This document shows positions 1 through 11,521 of a stretch of DNA of 64,000 nt, one piece after another. The notes below the pieces were generated by a model. That model ran no database searches and was not told the DNA's origin. It saw only the letters and a program-made list of their open reading frames with translations. Every line of letters begins with the position of its first letter. Position 1 is the stretch's first letter. A program made the translations under genes and the position numbers. Source of the DNA: Delphinus delphis (taxonomy: Eukaryota; Chordata; Mammalia; Artiodactyla; Delphinidae); the NCBI RefSeq assembly GCF_949987515.2, contig NC_082688.1, forward strand, positions 101,473,893 to 101,537,892, read 5' to 3'.

Positions 1-65
1 GTATATATACAGGGCTCAGCTATAACGTATGTTTTACAATGTGAAGATAAAATGTTTATGTCACC

Positions 66-251
66 CAGTGGTTCCCAGAGTGTGGTCCCTCGGCCAGTCC
101 AACAACATCATGACATCACCTAGAAATTTGTTTGGAATGCACATTCTCTGGATCCTCCCTTACTGAATCAGAGGGGAGTAGGACCCACAAATCTGTATTT
201 ACACAAGCTATCGAAGTGATCCTAAGGCACTCTAAAGTTTGAGAATCATTG
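66..251. mobile_element. MER5A-like hAT-Charlie non-autonomous DNA transposon
   Basis: The block opens with CAGTGGTTCCCAGAGTGTGG and closes with CTAAAGTTTGAGAATCATTG. These are the diverged inverted ends of the MER5A family, and the middle has the family phrases 'catcacctagaaatttg' and 'tactgaatcagagggg'. Flanking 8-mers atgtcacc and atctgacc match at 6 of 8 positions, as expected for a hAT 8-bp target duplication. Non-coding fossil. Confidence 0.8.
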
Positions 252-821
252 ATCTGACCAAAGTTGTAAAATCTAAACTAGAGAGAGTGACAGGCTTTTG
301 ACATGTATGTGATGAGGATGGGCAGAGGAGAAATTCAGTAACTAATGCTTAAACCAAGCATTAAGAAAAACCAAGAAATGCAATCTAAGCATGGTATTTA
401 GAAGTAGAAAGGGCAAGAGAGCACCCTTATTTCAGTCGATAAAATAAAAACAAAATTATATAAGAAGCACTGACCTGCTCAGTCCAACTGACCTGATGTT
501 CTCGGGCCCACCAAAATTAAGGATGTTTTCTCTTTGTAAATTATAAGGAGTTCCCAATCCACGAAAGAGAACTTGCTTATAGGTAGTAAAGATGTATGTT
601 ATTTTTATACATCTTACTTTAAAAATCACTCAGATGTCATAAACCATGGATCTTATATTGCAAAATATTCAGTTACAAATTGGTATTACTTTGTTATCCT
701 GTAGATGAGGTTTTTCATTGAACACCAACATATGGGGAAAAGCATGGCACCATGACTTTCATTACTGAGCATGGTATGATGTGGCATGTTACATATATGT
801 GGGATTAAATGAAATTAAAGA
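252..821. other. Unassigned AT-rich sequence
   Basis: No gene or recognised repeat. It contains a 49-bp block at 487-535 that recurs, 80% identical and without gaps, at 2151-2199. Confidence 0.5.
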
Positions 822-884
822 AGTTATATATATATTTATAATATATGTGTGTGTTATATATACATATTTATTTATTTATTTAAC
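822..884. repeat. TA/TG/TTTA low-complexity tract
   Basis: Runs of TATATATA, TGTGTGT and TATTTATTTATTTA in succession form an impure AT-rich microsatellite. Confidence 0.7.
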
Positions 885-1010
885 CTTTATAACAATTTTA
901 GGAAAAATGTGGTCATCTCTGATTTAGAGATGAGGAAATCCCGGCATCAAGAATCATTGAAAATGTTTAGCATCACACAAGTGGTGGATGTGCCTTCCAT
1001 GACCCCCTGT
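885..1010 (+). mobile_element. MIR SINE fragment
   Basis: The order 'ataacaattttagg', 'agagatgaggaaat' and 'catcacacaagtggtgga' follows the central MIR core in sense orientation. Heavily diverged. Confidence 0.55.
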
Positions 1011-1523
1011 TAAACTAGATTTAGTTTGTAATTATTTGTACTACAACTAGTCAGATGGGGCAGCATCTGCAGACAACTACAAGATGCAGAGGACCCCATC
1101 TTTCTGTTTTGATACAAGGAGCTCAATAAGTTAAAACGAGCAAGTGGCTCTGCAATTTTCTATGTAATCTTTAACAAAGTAATTTATTAATCACCAAAAT
1201 GTCACAGGCAGTTTACTAGCCAGTGAAGATATCTTCTTTTTCTAAAACATCAGACATAACTCTAGACATATGGAGTGAATGGGGGAAAATCTGATTCTTT
1301 AACCTTATTTGCCTTAGAATTCTCCTTCAGGTTCCTACTGGCTGTGTGAACACGGACCTCCCAGACTCTGTATTAAAGCCTTCCAGGGCCCACCTTATTT
1401 CCTGTCCTGTTTAGCATACAGTCTCGACTCTAAATCATGCACCACGGTCAGGAATCAGCCTTGGTTATAAGAATTGACTGACCAGGGAAGACGAGGAGAT
1501 TGTGTAGACACTCAAGCTGACTG
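1011..1523. other. Unassigned sequence
   Basis: No convincing repeat or gene signal seen. Confidence 0.4.
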
Positions 1524-1539
1524 CTGTATTTTTCTTTTT

Positions 1540-1745
1540 TTTCTTTTTTTTCCGGCGGTACGCGGGCTCCTCACTGTTGTGGCCTCTCCCGTTGAGGAGC
1601 ACAGGCTCCGGACGCGCAGGCTCAGTGGCCATGGCTCAAGGGCTCAGCCACTCCGCGGCATGTGGGATCCTCCCGGACCGGGGCACGAACACGTGTCCCC
1701 TGCATCGGCAGGCGGACTCTCAACCACTGCGCCACCAGGGAAGCC
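1540..1745 (-). mobile_element. CHR-2 type tRNA-derived SINE
   Basis: Read on the minus strand it starts at GGGCTTCCCTGGTGGC and ends at the GTACCGC-like tail before an interrupted poly(A) (poly-T on the plus strand). The tRNA-like head keeps a box A-like GTGGCGCAGTGGTTGAGAG; the box B-like segment is mutated. A 16-bp target duplication, ctgtatttttcttttt, flanks it at 1524-1539 and 1746-1761. Open frames across it are SINE read-through. Confidence 0.93.
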
Positions 1746-1761
1746 CTGTATTTTTCTTTTT

Positions 1762-2559
1762 AAAATAAGTATCACTTGCATCCTTTACATCCTCCTCACA
1801 TTCAAGCCTCGTTCTGGATCTTACAAATGTCATGTCAAAGTCGAGCAGCCCAGGCCCTGACTTTTGAGATAATCTTACATCCTTAGCAGATACAGGCTCG
1901 CAGCCTCTGCCCTGCAGCCCCTGTGACTGCTTCCACTCAAGCTGCTTCCGTCTGGATGCTGGGTTTCTTTTGTTCAGAACACTCCACCCTCAAGCTGACT
2001 TAGTTCAACTGCACGTCCACCCTGAAACCACTTCACTCAGGGAACCGGGGGGCAGACACACCTAATTTCACAGATGAGCAGGCCCCTGAAAAAAGCTCAG
2101 CAACCATGCAAAATGATTACTAACGATGATGTAACAGATTCCGAAGTGAGACTGACTTGATGTTTGGGGGTCTGCTGAAAATAAGGATGTTTTCTCTTTA
2201 GCGTCTGAGTACAGTTTGGTTCTTTCTATTGAGGTGAGAAAGAAATTGCAGAATCCCCAAAGATAAACTCACTAAAACGATCCATAAAAGCAGTGTCCAA
2301 AACTATCCAAATCATTTCCAGCTTATCTCCCATCTTCTGCATGAAGGAAAGACCCAGGCATTTCCCCAGAGGCCCAGGCCCCATCACTGGCTCAGATGGC
2401 TAGTGACCAGGCAGACAGACAGCAGACCCTGCTGGCCTGCCCTGGCATCCGTTCCAATAGGGGACAAGTCACGCCATGAGAATGGGAATCAAGTGTTCTA
2501 ACCCCTTCTATTACTTCTCTCATCAAAGAAATGTGTCTTCTCAATAAGGCAAGTTTCTA
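1762..2559. other. Unassigned sequence
   Basis: No coding signal recognised. Holds the second copy of the 49-bp block at 2151-2199. Confidence 0.45.
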
Positions 2560-3115
2560 TTCTTTTTTTGAAACCTTTCTTATTGTGAAATGTAAAAATA
2601 TAGCACACTTACAGAAAAAGGCATAAAATATAAGTGTGCAGTTTAATGAATTATTGTAAAGTAAACATCCCTAAAACCACCTCTGAGGACAAAAAAGGAA
2701 TATCCTTGCATTCCAAAAGCACTCAACATATGGTTCCTAATTAAAACTCCCTCCTATATCCTGGAATAACCCTGACCTGACTTTTATGGTGATCATTTCC
2801 TTGCTCTTTATTATACTTTTAATACTTATGTATGAACTTCCAAATAATGTGGTTTAGTTTCGCTTATTTTTAGCTTTATATAAATGGAATTGTACAGTAT
2901 GTATTTTTAGTTTGGCTTCTTTTACACATTATTATACATATTTTTTCATTATTATATTTTTGAGATCTCTTTACACGCTTGACTAATGAATGCATAGCAG
3001 ACATTTATTCATTTTAATTGATGTATAGTGCTTCTGTTGATAAGCATGTGTTTTTTTCTCATTTGGGCCATTATGAATAACACTGTTGAGAATATTTTTA
3101 TACATATCCCAGTTC
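2560..3115 (-). mobile_element. Old L1M 3'-end fragment
   Basis: The plus strand shows the reverse complement of the ancient L1M 3' region: 'tttatataaatggaattgtacagtatgtatttt', then 'atttattcattttaattgatgtatag' and 'gggccattatgaataacactg'. No open frame survives. The exact subfamily cannot be told by eye. Confidence 0.65.
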
Positions 3116-3375
3116 ACTCTGAAAGTCATTAATAGACATAAAAAATGAGCAAGTCTGAATTCAAAGCCAAAAGAGACTTTTAAAAGGGAATTTTCAGATC
3201 CTAATACATTTTTTCTCTATTGTTGCAAATGTATGTTAATCCTGAAGAGGAATGCACAGACCCTATTACCTTACTATTCTGTTTGTCCCGCCTGCTTTCT
3301 GTGAGCTAGAAAAAATACTTTCATGACACTGTTAGGGGAATTGGGGGTCCTAAAAGCCTTTTTTCCAAGGGACTC

Positions 3376-3712
3376 TCATAACACCTGAGTTCTAGAACAG
3401 CTAGGCCACTATCTGCCAGTGATATAAGACCTAGGGAAAGTGACTTGACATCACTGAGTTTCGATTTTTCTTTTATGTCAAATTCAAAGGGGAATCAATT
3501 ATTATTATGCATAAATTACGTTATGTCGAAGGCATTTTGCCATCTGTGTAGCTAACTAGCTTATTAAAGCACTTCAAAAACTTTGTGAAATAGCTATTAC
3601 TATCCACATTTTCTACTTCACTATTTCTATCATCTCCCAGAGTTGTTTTAGAGAATAAATAAAAGAATATATGTTAAGTGCTTAGCACAGAGTTGAAATT
3701 CAGCACACATTC
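3376..3712 (-). mobile_element. MIR fragments, one nested in another
   Basis: Bases 3376-3512 match antisense MIR ('tctagaacagctaggccacta...aagtgacttgacatcactgag'). Bases about 3525-3625 match MIR in the opposite, sense direction ('aaactttgtgaaatagctattactatcc'). Bases about 3638-3712 return to antisense MIR ('agagttgttttagagaataaata...tgcttagcacag'). The simplest reading is one MIR inserted in another. Confidence 0.6.
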
Positions 3713-4500
3713 ATTACAATTGATTTTGTCTCATCACAGTTTGTGCATTTTTTTTTATGTTTCCAGACACTAAATGCATTGTACACATATCTGGCCAAAT
3801 CTGGTTTGTCATCGTCTTTACTTATGTCTGATCCTTTTATTTTGATTTGTTTCAGCCTAGAGTTAAGTGTGGGAACAAGAAAACAAGAGAAAGCACAATT
3901 AACATAGAATCTAAACTGAGTTTTCACCCAAACTTATTAACTTTCTTTAAAATATCTTCTGTAAAATTAACTTTCACTGATTAAAACACAGTGAAAAACT
4001 GGAATCCAGGTTTTAAAAGTAGCTGTTATTTAAATAGGCCCCATGTCCCTGGAAAGTACTGCTTAGGACTACGTATCCATTCAGGTTACTAAGAAAAATA
4101 AAGAGAAAACTGTGAGTATATTTATGGCTACATTTAACATCTATTTTTTCTTCCATGCTTCAGGTTTGGAGCTTTAGCACATTATTTCACTGTGATAGGA
4201 AAGTAAAGCAATTTCTGTGACCCTAGTATACAAGGCTCATCTTGACACAGGATTAGGGAGGGAGGCACTCAGTCACTTTGAATCCATGTCTTAGAACAGG
4301 AGGACGCTGTCAAAGAAGAGAAATGAAATAATTACAGATCAGGTTTTCTTTCCCCCACCCATCCCTGCTGGTTTCCAGCTGTTCCTCTGCTCTAATCTTT
4401 TGATGGCCAACGAGATAATGCACCTTGCTAACAAGACGAAGACTCCTTGGGTATCGTGGCTGCCGATTCAAACTCAGAGGGAAAAGAAGTGTATGAGAGC
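3713..4500. other. Unassigned AT-rich sequence
   Basis: No repeat or gene recognised. A 75-codon minus-strand open frame at 3700-3927 overlaps the edge of the MIR and has no recognisable domain. Confidence 0.4.
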
Positions 4501-4504
4501 CATT

Positions 4505-4610
4505 ATGCAGGAAAAATATTTATTGAGAACAAGCTGTGTGTAATGTGCCGTGTGAAACAATATCAGCGAGCATGGTTCAACTGTCAGATCATGGAGTTAT
4601 TGAATAGATT
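4505..4610 (-). mobile_element. Probable L2 3'-end fragment
   Basis: 'aaatatttattgagaacaag' followed by a diverged version of the L2 segment around 'gcaatgaacaagacagacatggtccc' suggests antisense L2. Weak match. Confidence 0.4.
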
Positions 4611-5611
4611 TTTACCTCTACCACTCAGTATTCTAGATAATGCATAATTATTGGTTTAAAAAAAAGAATAGAAATAACATCTATCCTCCAGGTGCCCGTC
4701 CACCCTCTGGTATGGCAGTTTCTTGAATCTGATTGATTTTGCTGCTTTTTTTTTTTTCAGTACAAATTTAGTATCTTGATGCCAGTCCCGTGGGCAGTTA
4801 TGTCAGAATCTTTAGCTCATGTCTGTCTGAAAGACTGATCCCTGAGTGTTCTTTAACATCATGTGAGAGCCTGCAGTAGAGACAAGAACCAAGAGGAGCA
4901 GTGGGGATGGTGTTCCAGGATCTGAGCGAAAAGAGCACATCAGCAGAATCAAACACTAAGCTTCCACCATTTGCACCTGGCTATGTACCAAGCCAGTCCT
5001 CGCATCATCAATGCAACTTCAGTTCCCAACCCTGGAATTAGATACGATACAATATAGTCCCTAATAAAGGACTTGTCTGTGGCAGCGGTGAATATAAAAT
5101 AATGGGGTTGAACGGATGATATGGCGTACGTAGTCTCTCTTCTTTGTTTCCGGCTGCATTGTGACTAAGTCATCCACAGTACAGTTTAAGATTGGCTAAA
5201 GAATTTTACTAAATTCTCAACAGTTCACTAAGAAAATGGTGAGGGAGTTTCAAGAGGAAGTTAACTATGACACCAATGAAACTTTGATTACAAATTGGAA
5301 GGTTCAAAATAACGTTCATGGCAACAAGCTACCTTTGGATTATCAATATACATGTATCTCTTTTGAAATTCCTAATGGACTCAGAAACCAAAATACACCT
5401 TCTTCGAGGGGGAAAAACAAGAAACAAGAGAAAATAACCCCTGGAAACTAGCTGAGCAATTTTTGGAAAACTCGGTCTTTTGTATAATCAGACACCAAGC
5501 AATTTCAATACTGCAGCTCTGAGTCCAGAGGCCAAAATATATTACTGTCTTCTAAGGAACGCTACTTTCATGTGTTTTAACCTAGCTGAGGGTAAGAAAT
5601 AATCTCCGTAG
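4611..5611. other. Unassigned sequence
   Basis: No recognised repeat. The 71-codon open frame at 5236-5451 (polar, ending GKNKKQEKITPGN) matches no family I know, and no splice or promoter context supports it. Confidence 0.4.
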
Positions 5612-5805
5612 CAACAGCTGCAATTATTTAAGTACTTCCTTCTTGCCAAGCACTGTACCAGGGGATTCACATGCCTAACAGCCAAGCTTCTCCACAACTT
5701 TGGAGTAAAATACTACCTTGTCCGTTTCATGTCCTCCAAACTGAGGTCCAGAGAGGTCGAATAATTTACTGAGATTGCACAGTTGGTAAGTGACAGAATG
5801 GCATT
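5612..5805 (+). mobile_element. MIR SINE
   Basis: Sense MIR: 'atttaagtacttccttcttgccaagcactgtacc', 'aaactgaggtccagagaggtcgaataatttactgag', 'gcacagttggtaagtgacagaatgg'. Its 3' part is interrupted by the L1 3' end inserted at 5823. Confidence 0.8.
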
Positions 5806-5822
5806 AAAAAATCAAATTCTGC

Positions 5823-6020
5823 AGCAGCCGCATGGCACAGGGATATTGGCTCGGTGCTTTGTGACAGCCTGGAGGGGTGGGATAGGGAGGGTGGGAGGGA
5901 GGGAGACGCAAGAGGGAAGACATATGGGAACATATGTATATGTATAACTGATTCACTTTGTTGTAAAGCAGAAACTAACACACCATTGTAAAGCAATTAT
6001 ACCCCAATAAAGATGTTAAA
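5823..6020 (+). mobile_element. 5'-truncated L1, 3'-UTR only
   Basis: It carries the cetacean/artiodactyl L1 3' UTR, from 'ggctcggtgctttgtgacag' through ACTGATTCACTTTG to CCAATAAAGATGTT plus poly(A). A perfect 17-bp target duplication, aaaaaatcaaattctgc, lies at 5806-5822 and 6021-6037. It contains a strong G-quadruplex motif at 5885-5903. It lies within the MIR. Confidence 0.92.
5885..5903 (+). promoter_or_regulatory. G-quadruplex motif in L1 3' UTR
   Basis: GGGAGGGTGGGAGGGAGGG: five G3 runs separated by single bases, a canonical G4 pattern. L1 3' UTRs of several mammals are known to carry such polypurine G4 tracts. Confidence 0.7.
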
Positions 6021-6099
6021 AAAAAATCAAATTCTGCCTCATTCCAAATCCTATTTTATTTATGTTCGTTATGCTACTTCAACTTCTCTTTCTCTGGAG

Positions 6100-6725
6100 G
6101 AGAATTCATTCATTCCTTCCTCCATGCAGAAATTAGTCGCTGCCTAATATGTATCAGACACTGCTCTAAATGCTAGAATCACAGTAGTGAATGAAGCAAA
6201 ATCCTTTCTCACATTTTAGTAATCAATCTATAAAGAAATATAAAATAGGGTATGGGGTGATACTAATGGAATACTACTATAAATAAAACAGGCAGGAAAG
6301 GCCTCTCCAAAGACATAGCATTGAGCTGATACGAATAAGGAGAAGAACAAGGTAAGTAACTATCAGGAGGAAGAGCTCTCCAGGCAAAGGAGAAAGGAAG
6401 TGCAAATGTCCTGAGAGAGAAGTATGCTTCCTATACTGAAGGAATGGCAAGGCTGGAATTGCTGGAGCCAAGTAAGCAAGGAAAGAGTGGTAGAAAATGA
6501 GAACAAAGGGAGCAGTAAGGACCAACCCTGCAGGTTCTCATTGGCTCAGTGAGGACTGTGGATTTTATTCTAATTGTGAGGAGAAGCCATTGGAGGGTTG
6601 AAAGTACAAGAATGACATGATCTTATTTTCCTTTAAAAATGCTTATCTTGGCTGCTGTGAGAAGAATCAGCTTTAGGGGTATAGGTTAAGAATGAAAGCA
6701 AGGGGAAGAGTTAGATGGCTGTCTT
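6100..6725 (-). mobile_element. L2 LINE fragment
   Basis: Reverse complement of the L2 3' region. It has 'tatgtatcagacactgctctaaatgctag', 'attgagctgatacgaata', 'ctctccaggcaaaggagaaagg', 'ggattttattctaattgtg' and 'gaagccattggagggttg...gacatgatctta'. Heavily diverged, no coding capacity. Confidence 0.75.
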
Positions 6726-6769
6726 AGGACAGTCAGGAAAGACATTCGTATTCATGAATTGTAAGAATT

Positions 6770-8095
6770 AACATTGTGAAGATGTTAATAATACCTAAAA
6801 TGATCTACAGATTCAGTGCAATCTCTCTCAAAGTTCCTATGACCTTTTTTGCAGAATTGGAAAAGCTGATGGTTGTATTTATACAGAATTGCCAAGGGCC
6901 CTGAACGTTGAAAAAGAATAACAAAGGTCCGATTTCAGAAACTGGTGCAAACGTACAGTAATTAAAACAATGTAGTACTGGCTTAAGGATAGCCATGCAG
7001 ACCAACAGAATAAAACTGAGAATTCAAAAATAACTTGTACATTTACTGCCAATTAATTTGCAGTAAGGGTGCCAAGGCCATTCAATGAGGAGAGAATAGT
7101 CTCTTCAAAAAATGGTGCTGGGACAACTGGATATCCACACGCAAAAGAATGAATCTGAACATTACTTAACACTACATACAAAAATTAATTCAGAATGGAA
7201 CAACCTAACTATAAGAGCTAAAGCCATAAAACTCTTAGAAAAAAACACAGGGTAAATCTTCATGACCTTGAATTTGGCAATGAATTCTTAGGTATGGCCC
7301 CAAAAGCACAAGGAACAAAAGAGAAAGTAGATATATTAGACTTCATCAACATTAAAAACTTTTCAAATCAAAGGACCTTATCAAGAAAGTGAAATAACTC
7401 ACAGAATGGAAAAAAAATGTTAGCAAATCACATATCTGATAAAGATCTTGTACCCAGAATATATAAAGAATTTTTACAACTCCACAAGAAAAAAAATACA
7501 ATTTTTAAGATGGGCAAAAAACTGAAATGGACATTTCTTCAACTGGCCAACAAACACATGAAAAGATGCTCAGCATAAATAGTCATTAGGAAAATGCAAA
7601 TCAAAACAACTATGAGGGGCTTCCCTGGTGGCGCAGTGGTTGAGAGTCCGCCTGCCGATGCAGGGGACACGGGTTCGTGCCCCGGTCTGGGAAGATCCCA
7701 CATGCCGCGGAGCGGCTGGGCCCATGAGCCATGGCCGCTGAGCCTGCGCGTCCGGAGCCTGTGCTCCTCAACGGGAGAGACCACAACAGTGAGAGGCCCG
7801 CGTACCGCAAAACAAAAACAAAAAACAAAACAAAAAACCACTATGAGGTACCACTTCTCATCCACTAGGATGGCGACCCTCAAGAAAGTGAAAAATAGCA
7901 AGTCTTGGTGAGGATGTGGAGAAATTGAAACCCTTACATATCACTAGTGGGAAGGCAATGGTTTAGCCACTGTGGAAGACAGTTTGGTGGCGCCTCAAAG
8001 AGTTAAACATAGAATTATTAAGTGACCCTACAATTCTGCTCTTGGGTAGGTACCCAAAATAATTGCAAATAGCTACTCAAACAATAATACATATT
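6770..8095 (+). mobile_element. 5'-truncated older L1 with nested SINE
   Basis: Sense L1 ORF2 3' half: 'atgatctacagattcagtgcaatc', 'gtagtactggcttaaggatag', 'gtgctgggacaactggatatcc', 'atgcaaatcaaaacaactatgag', 'gtggagaaattgaaaccctta'. Stops and indels break the ORF2 frame. A CHR-2 SINE interrupts it at 7617-7835. The 3' end is lost in AT-rich sequence near 8095. Confidence 0.85.
7617..7835 (+). mobile_element. CHR-2 type SINE inside L1
   Basis: Starts GGGCTTCCCTGGTGGCGCAG, carries box B-like GGTTCGTGCC at about 7671, and ends GCGTACCGC followed by an (A)nC-rich tail. L1 sequence ending 'aactatgag' before it resumes as 'cactatgagg' after it, marking the target duplication. The SINE is therefore younger than this L1. 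Confidence 0.93.
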
Positions 8096-8518
8096 ATCTT
8101 TTATATAATATTATATACTATCTTTTCTATCATCAGAATCCTTGCACAGGTAAAATCTAAAAAAAGACATAATGCTGTGAAAGATCTTTGTAAACTATAA
8201 CATTGCCTTCCAGAACAAAGTTAAATAATACCATGAATTTTCTAATGCCTGACTCCAGAACAAACTTAACATGATAAAAATTCTCAGAGGAGACACTTAC
8301 ATTTTTCTCCACATGGAGAATCCCCCTTCCATACTCTTTGGTTGCAGCTAAGCCAGCTCCTTCGTAGTCACAGCATGCTGGACAGCCTTAGAAACGGCCC
8401 TACCAAGTAAAGCTCACTCTCAAACACATACACATCTATGATAGAAAAATGACTCATGAAGGAAATTGTCTCTGGATTCCTCTCTAGTGCTCACTGGTGC
8501 TTTCTGCACCAGTGTCTC
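8096..8518. other. Unassigned AT-rich sequence
   Basis: No recognised repeat; AT-rich with short palindromic stretches around 8080-8125. Confidence 0.4.
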
Positions 8519-8574
8519 TCTGTTTCTCTCTCTCTCTCTCTCTCTCTCTCCCTTCCTCCCTCTCTCATACATGT

Positions 8575-8619
<45 letters not shown>
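8519..8619. repeat. Compound (TC)n...(CA)n microsatellite
   Basis: Almost pure TC runs at 8519-8550, an interrupted pyrimidine stretch, then about 22 uninterrupted CA units at 8575-8619. Open frames on both strands here (polyserine/leucine, polyhistidine, polyvaline/cysteine) are repeat artefacts. Confidence 0.97.
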
Positions 8620-8623
<4 letters not shown>

Positions 8624-8714
8624 CTCCTTCTAGTCTTCCTCCCTCCTTTAAAGATCATTCTTGGGAACTCTACTCAGTACTCTGTAATGACCTATATGGG
8701 AAAAAAATCTAATG

Positions 8715-8812
8715 AGTGGATATATGTATAACTGATTCACTTTGCTGTACACCTGAAACTAACACAATATTGTAAATCAACTATCCTCCAATAAATTTTT
8801 TTTAAAAATTAA
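8715..8812 (+). mobile_element. L1 3'-end stub
   Basis: 'tggatatatgtataactgattcactttgctg' through 'aaatcaactatcctccaataaa' is the terminal ~90 bp of an artiodactyl-type L1 3' UTR plus an A/T-rich tail. Severely 5'-truncated. Confidence 0.85.
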
Positions 8813-11290
8813 GCATAATTCAAAGAAAGTTCATTCTTTTAAGAGGAAAAAAAAATGACCTAATAAAAAAGAAGCAAAAAAAAAGGAAGCAAAAGAGAAT
8901 ATTTTTTCTAAAAGCCCATCCTGTTGGCCTCTGCTTAAGATCCCACCCATGTGTTAAGTCACATTTTATTCCTCTAATTTCCTTGAAGCCTTTCTTGATT
9001 GTCCCAACCTTGTTGGCCTCTCCCTTCCTTTAACCCTAACAGCAGTTACAGTCCATATTCTGCATTTCCACAAATAGTGGGATTTCCTTCTCAATAACAC
9101 TCCCACCCGTGTTCTTTTGTGCATTATTGTTCCATCTCTTGAGTGATTCTTCATCCATAACATCTTCACCTACGAAGTCTCTACTCTGCAGAATATCGTC
9201 AAAGATAATAAAATGGTTTTCAATGAGTATCACATCTGCCAAACAGAAAGGGTTAAGTAAGTAATTCCTCTTCACTCCCTCCCTTTTGTATCTCCAATGG
9301 CCAGCAGAGCTTTTGGGTAAAGATTAAATGTGTCAATAAACAGGATAAAGAGTATTGATGGATTCTACCCATTTCATAATCTGATCTTTTCTATTCCCTT
9401 TGGCATTATAGAGTTTTTCAAAGCTATGGAGAAAGAACCCAGTGCTCTTTATACTGCACCCCTCAATTAATTTCCCCTCACTATTGTCCTGCTTAATTAT
9501 ATAGGGCCTGTTTAGGCCCATCTCCTGTGATTAGCTGATTCAAAGGCTTGTTGGTGGATTTCATTTAAATTTCAACTTTTAGGGCTAATTGATAATGTCA
9601 TTAAAGTAACCAGTTCAGGAAAGCTGCCAATGTGTATACTATGAATTCATCACTGGTGAAAGCCCTTATTCTGCCAAGCGTGCACAGAATGTATAAAATA
9701 TTCAGAATGGAAGCTGAGTTGCTCACGCAGCAGAAAATATCCCAGCAGATCTGCAGCTCGGCACAGAACAGCAGGCAAAGACTTGAGCCCAGAAAACTCT
9801 ATCACACAGGCCTAGTATTTCTATTTATGGCAAAAGAGGAGAAGAAACTCTTGGCTGGGCTTAAATCATGACCTGAAATCTAGGTACAGTGAGAAGCTCA
9901 GTGAGTGAACGTGAGCATCTTACTCACGAATGTGGTGAGAGCGTAACAACCACCCTGCAGTCCTTGAGCCCCCCAGACTTGATGACTGTTCTCAGAGGGA
10001 GGGACGTCAGTTACCCTATTTCACCCCCAATCTCAGCCACTCACAGCAACCAGCCATTCTAATGGTCTGCATGTCCTATGGCCAAGCCATATAGATCACA
10101 ATCTTTACACAACAGAATATTAGACTAGTGACCTTCTCGTGCCTTGTGGTCATTTTCTCCAAAAATGCAGTGCTGGCTACTGAGAAACTCATGCTTTCAA
10201 ACAAGAAGAGCTTTTCTCAAGGTCACATATAAGTGGGTGGTAAAGGTGTTGGAAAACCCATTGCATTGAAGCAACTAACATAATTAAAGCATCTGTGTGT
10301 TGTGATTTCTGCAGTACATACTGGAAAACCTTCCTTCCTTCCTTCTACATTAGAATTCCTTCCTGTCGGAAACTCCTGAAAGTGAACAACCGAATTTTAC
10401 TCTTTAATTGGAAATAAGGATCAGAATTGCAGTCGCACGTAGGATAGGTGATCCAGTAACTTACATTTGCACAAGAAAAAAAAAAAAAAAACACAAAGCC
10501 CCTCCCCCCAGATCATGAGCCTCTTCATGCAGTCAAGAAGCTGTAATGGTAGATGACATGCATTGATTCTTCATCTATTACTAGTCAAAGACAGCACTCA
10601 TTAATTATAGCAGAGCACAGCTTAGAAATGCAATGTTAAAGAACAGGCAGAGAGAGACAAAAGCAAATTGGCTTCTAGAAACAGCAATTTCTATTTAAGA
10701 GTTTTAATTTCTGCTCTTTTAAACTCTTTAAATTAAAGGTGCACAGGATAACCAATAAACAAACTGACTTTGAAGATTCTGGTTGAAGGTAAAAATGGAG
10801 CCCACCTTTTTAACACTCCCTGCCTCTCAAATCCTACTAAGATGATAAAAGGAATGTAAAAAAGGTTTCAAAAGCTACACCTGTAGATCCTAAACCCAGG
10901 CGACAGTGTTCACATGTGCAAAATTTCAAGGGATTTTTGCAAGAAACAGTGCTGGCAAGGCCATGGAAGGGAGTCTCCTGACCGGCATCTGGATCACTGC
11001 ATGAAGAGAAATCCTGCCTTGACTGAGGGGGAAGCAGGGAGCCTGGGCAATAAGGTTAGACCAGGGGACAATCTATGGCCCAACCACTGTCTCTGGAAAA
11101 GCATGTCAGTGCTGACACAAGAACAAATGTCTGCACTGCCCCTCCTGACTTTCATCTGGCAGGACTTTGGGCTCAGTACGAGAGTGGGGGTCAGTAAGAG
11201 TCAACCAATGAGAAAATTCAACCAGGTTGCAAGTGAAGAAACAATAAAGATCAAAATCCATCACTTCCTTATGCGCCAGCAATAAGAACA
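8813..11290. other. Long stretch without a recognised gene
   Basis: Mostly unassigned. Bases about 8930-9085 have an L2-like flavour ('tccttgaagcctttcttgattgtccc') but too weak to call. There is a poly(A) run near 10470-10490. Open frames of 60-123 codons (for example 10914-11285) have no recognisable domain, signal peptide or repeat pattern. Confidence 0.4.
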
Positions 11291-11295
11291 TACAG

Positions 11296-11521
11296 TTAGA
11301 CCTTTAAACAACTGGAAGTTATTGGCACCGACACCCATGCAAATGAAAATCCAACTATAATTTTACAAAGGGTCCAGAGCCCTCCATATCCTGGGTTCCA
11401 GCATCCGAAGAGTCCATCAGTTGCAGATCATTTATATTGTAGTAAGCATTTATTGAAAAAAATCTGCCTATAACTGGACCCACACAGTTCAATCTAACCC
11501 CTGTTATTCAAGTGTCAATTG
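11296..11521. mobile_element. MER8/Tigger-like non-autonomous DNA transposon
   Basis: The left end 'cagttagacctttaaacaac' and right end 'gttattcaagtgtcaattgta' are diverged inverted copies of the CAGTTGACCCTTGAACAAC terminus of the MER8/Tigger group. The ~225-bp length fits MER8. No transposase. Confidence 0.6.

Noticed and set aside
5236..5451. 71-codon open frame, possible small gene
   Set aside because: Length is within chance expectation; no family, promoter, or splice context.
7539..7911. Overlapping open frames on both strands of 72-120 codons rich in A/G/R/P
   Set aside because: They read through the GC-rich CHR SINE body. The same peptides (for example 'SPPADAGDTGSCPG') recur at every CHR copy in the window.
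8420..8731. Polyhistidine/threonine and polyvaline/cysteine open frames
   Set aside because: Pure translation of the TC/CA microsatellite.
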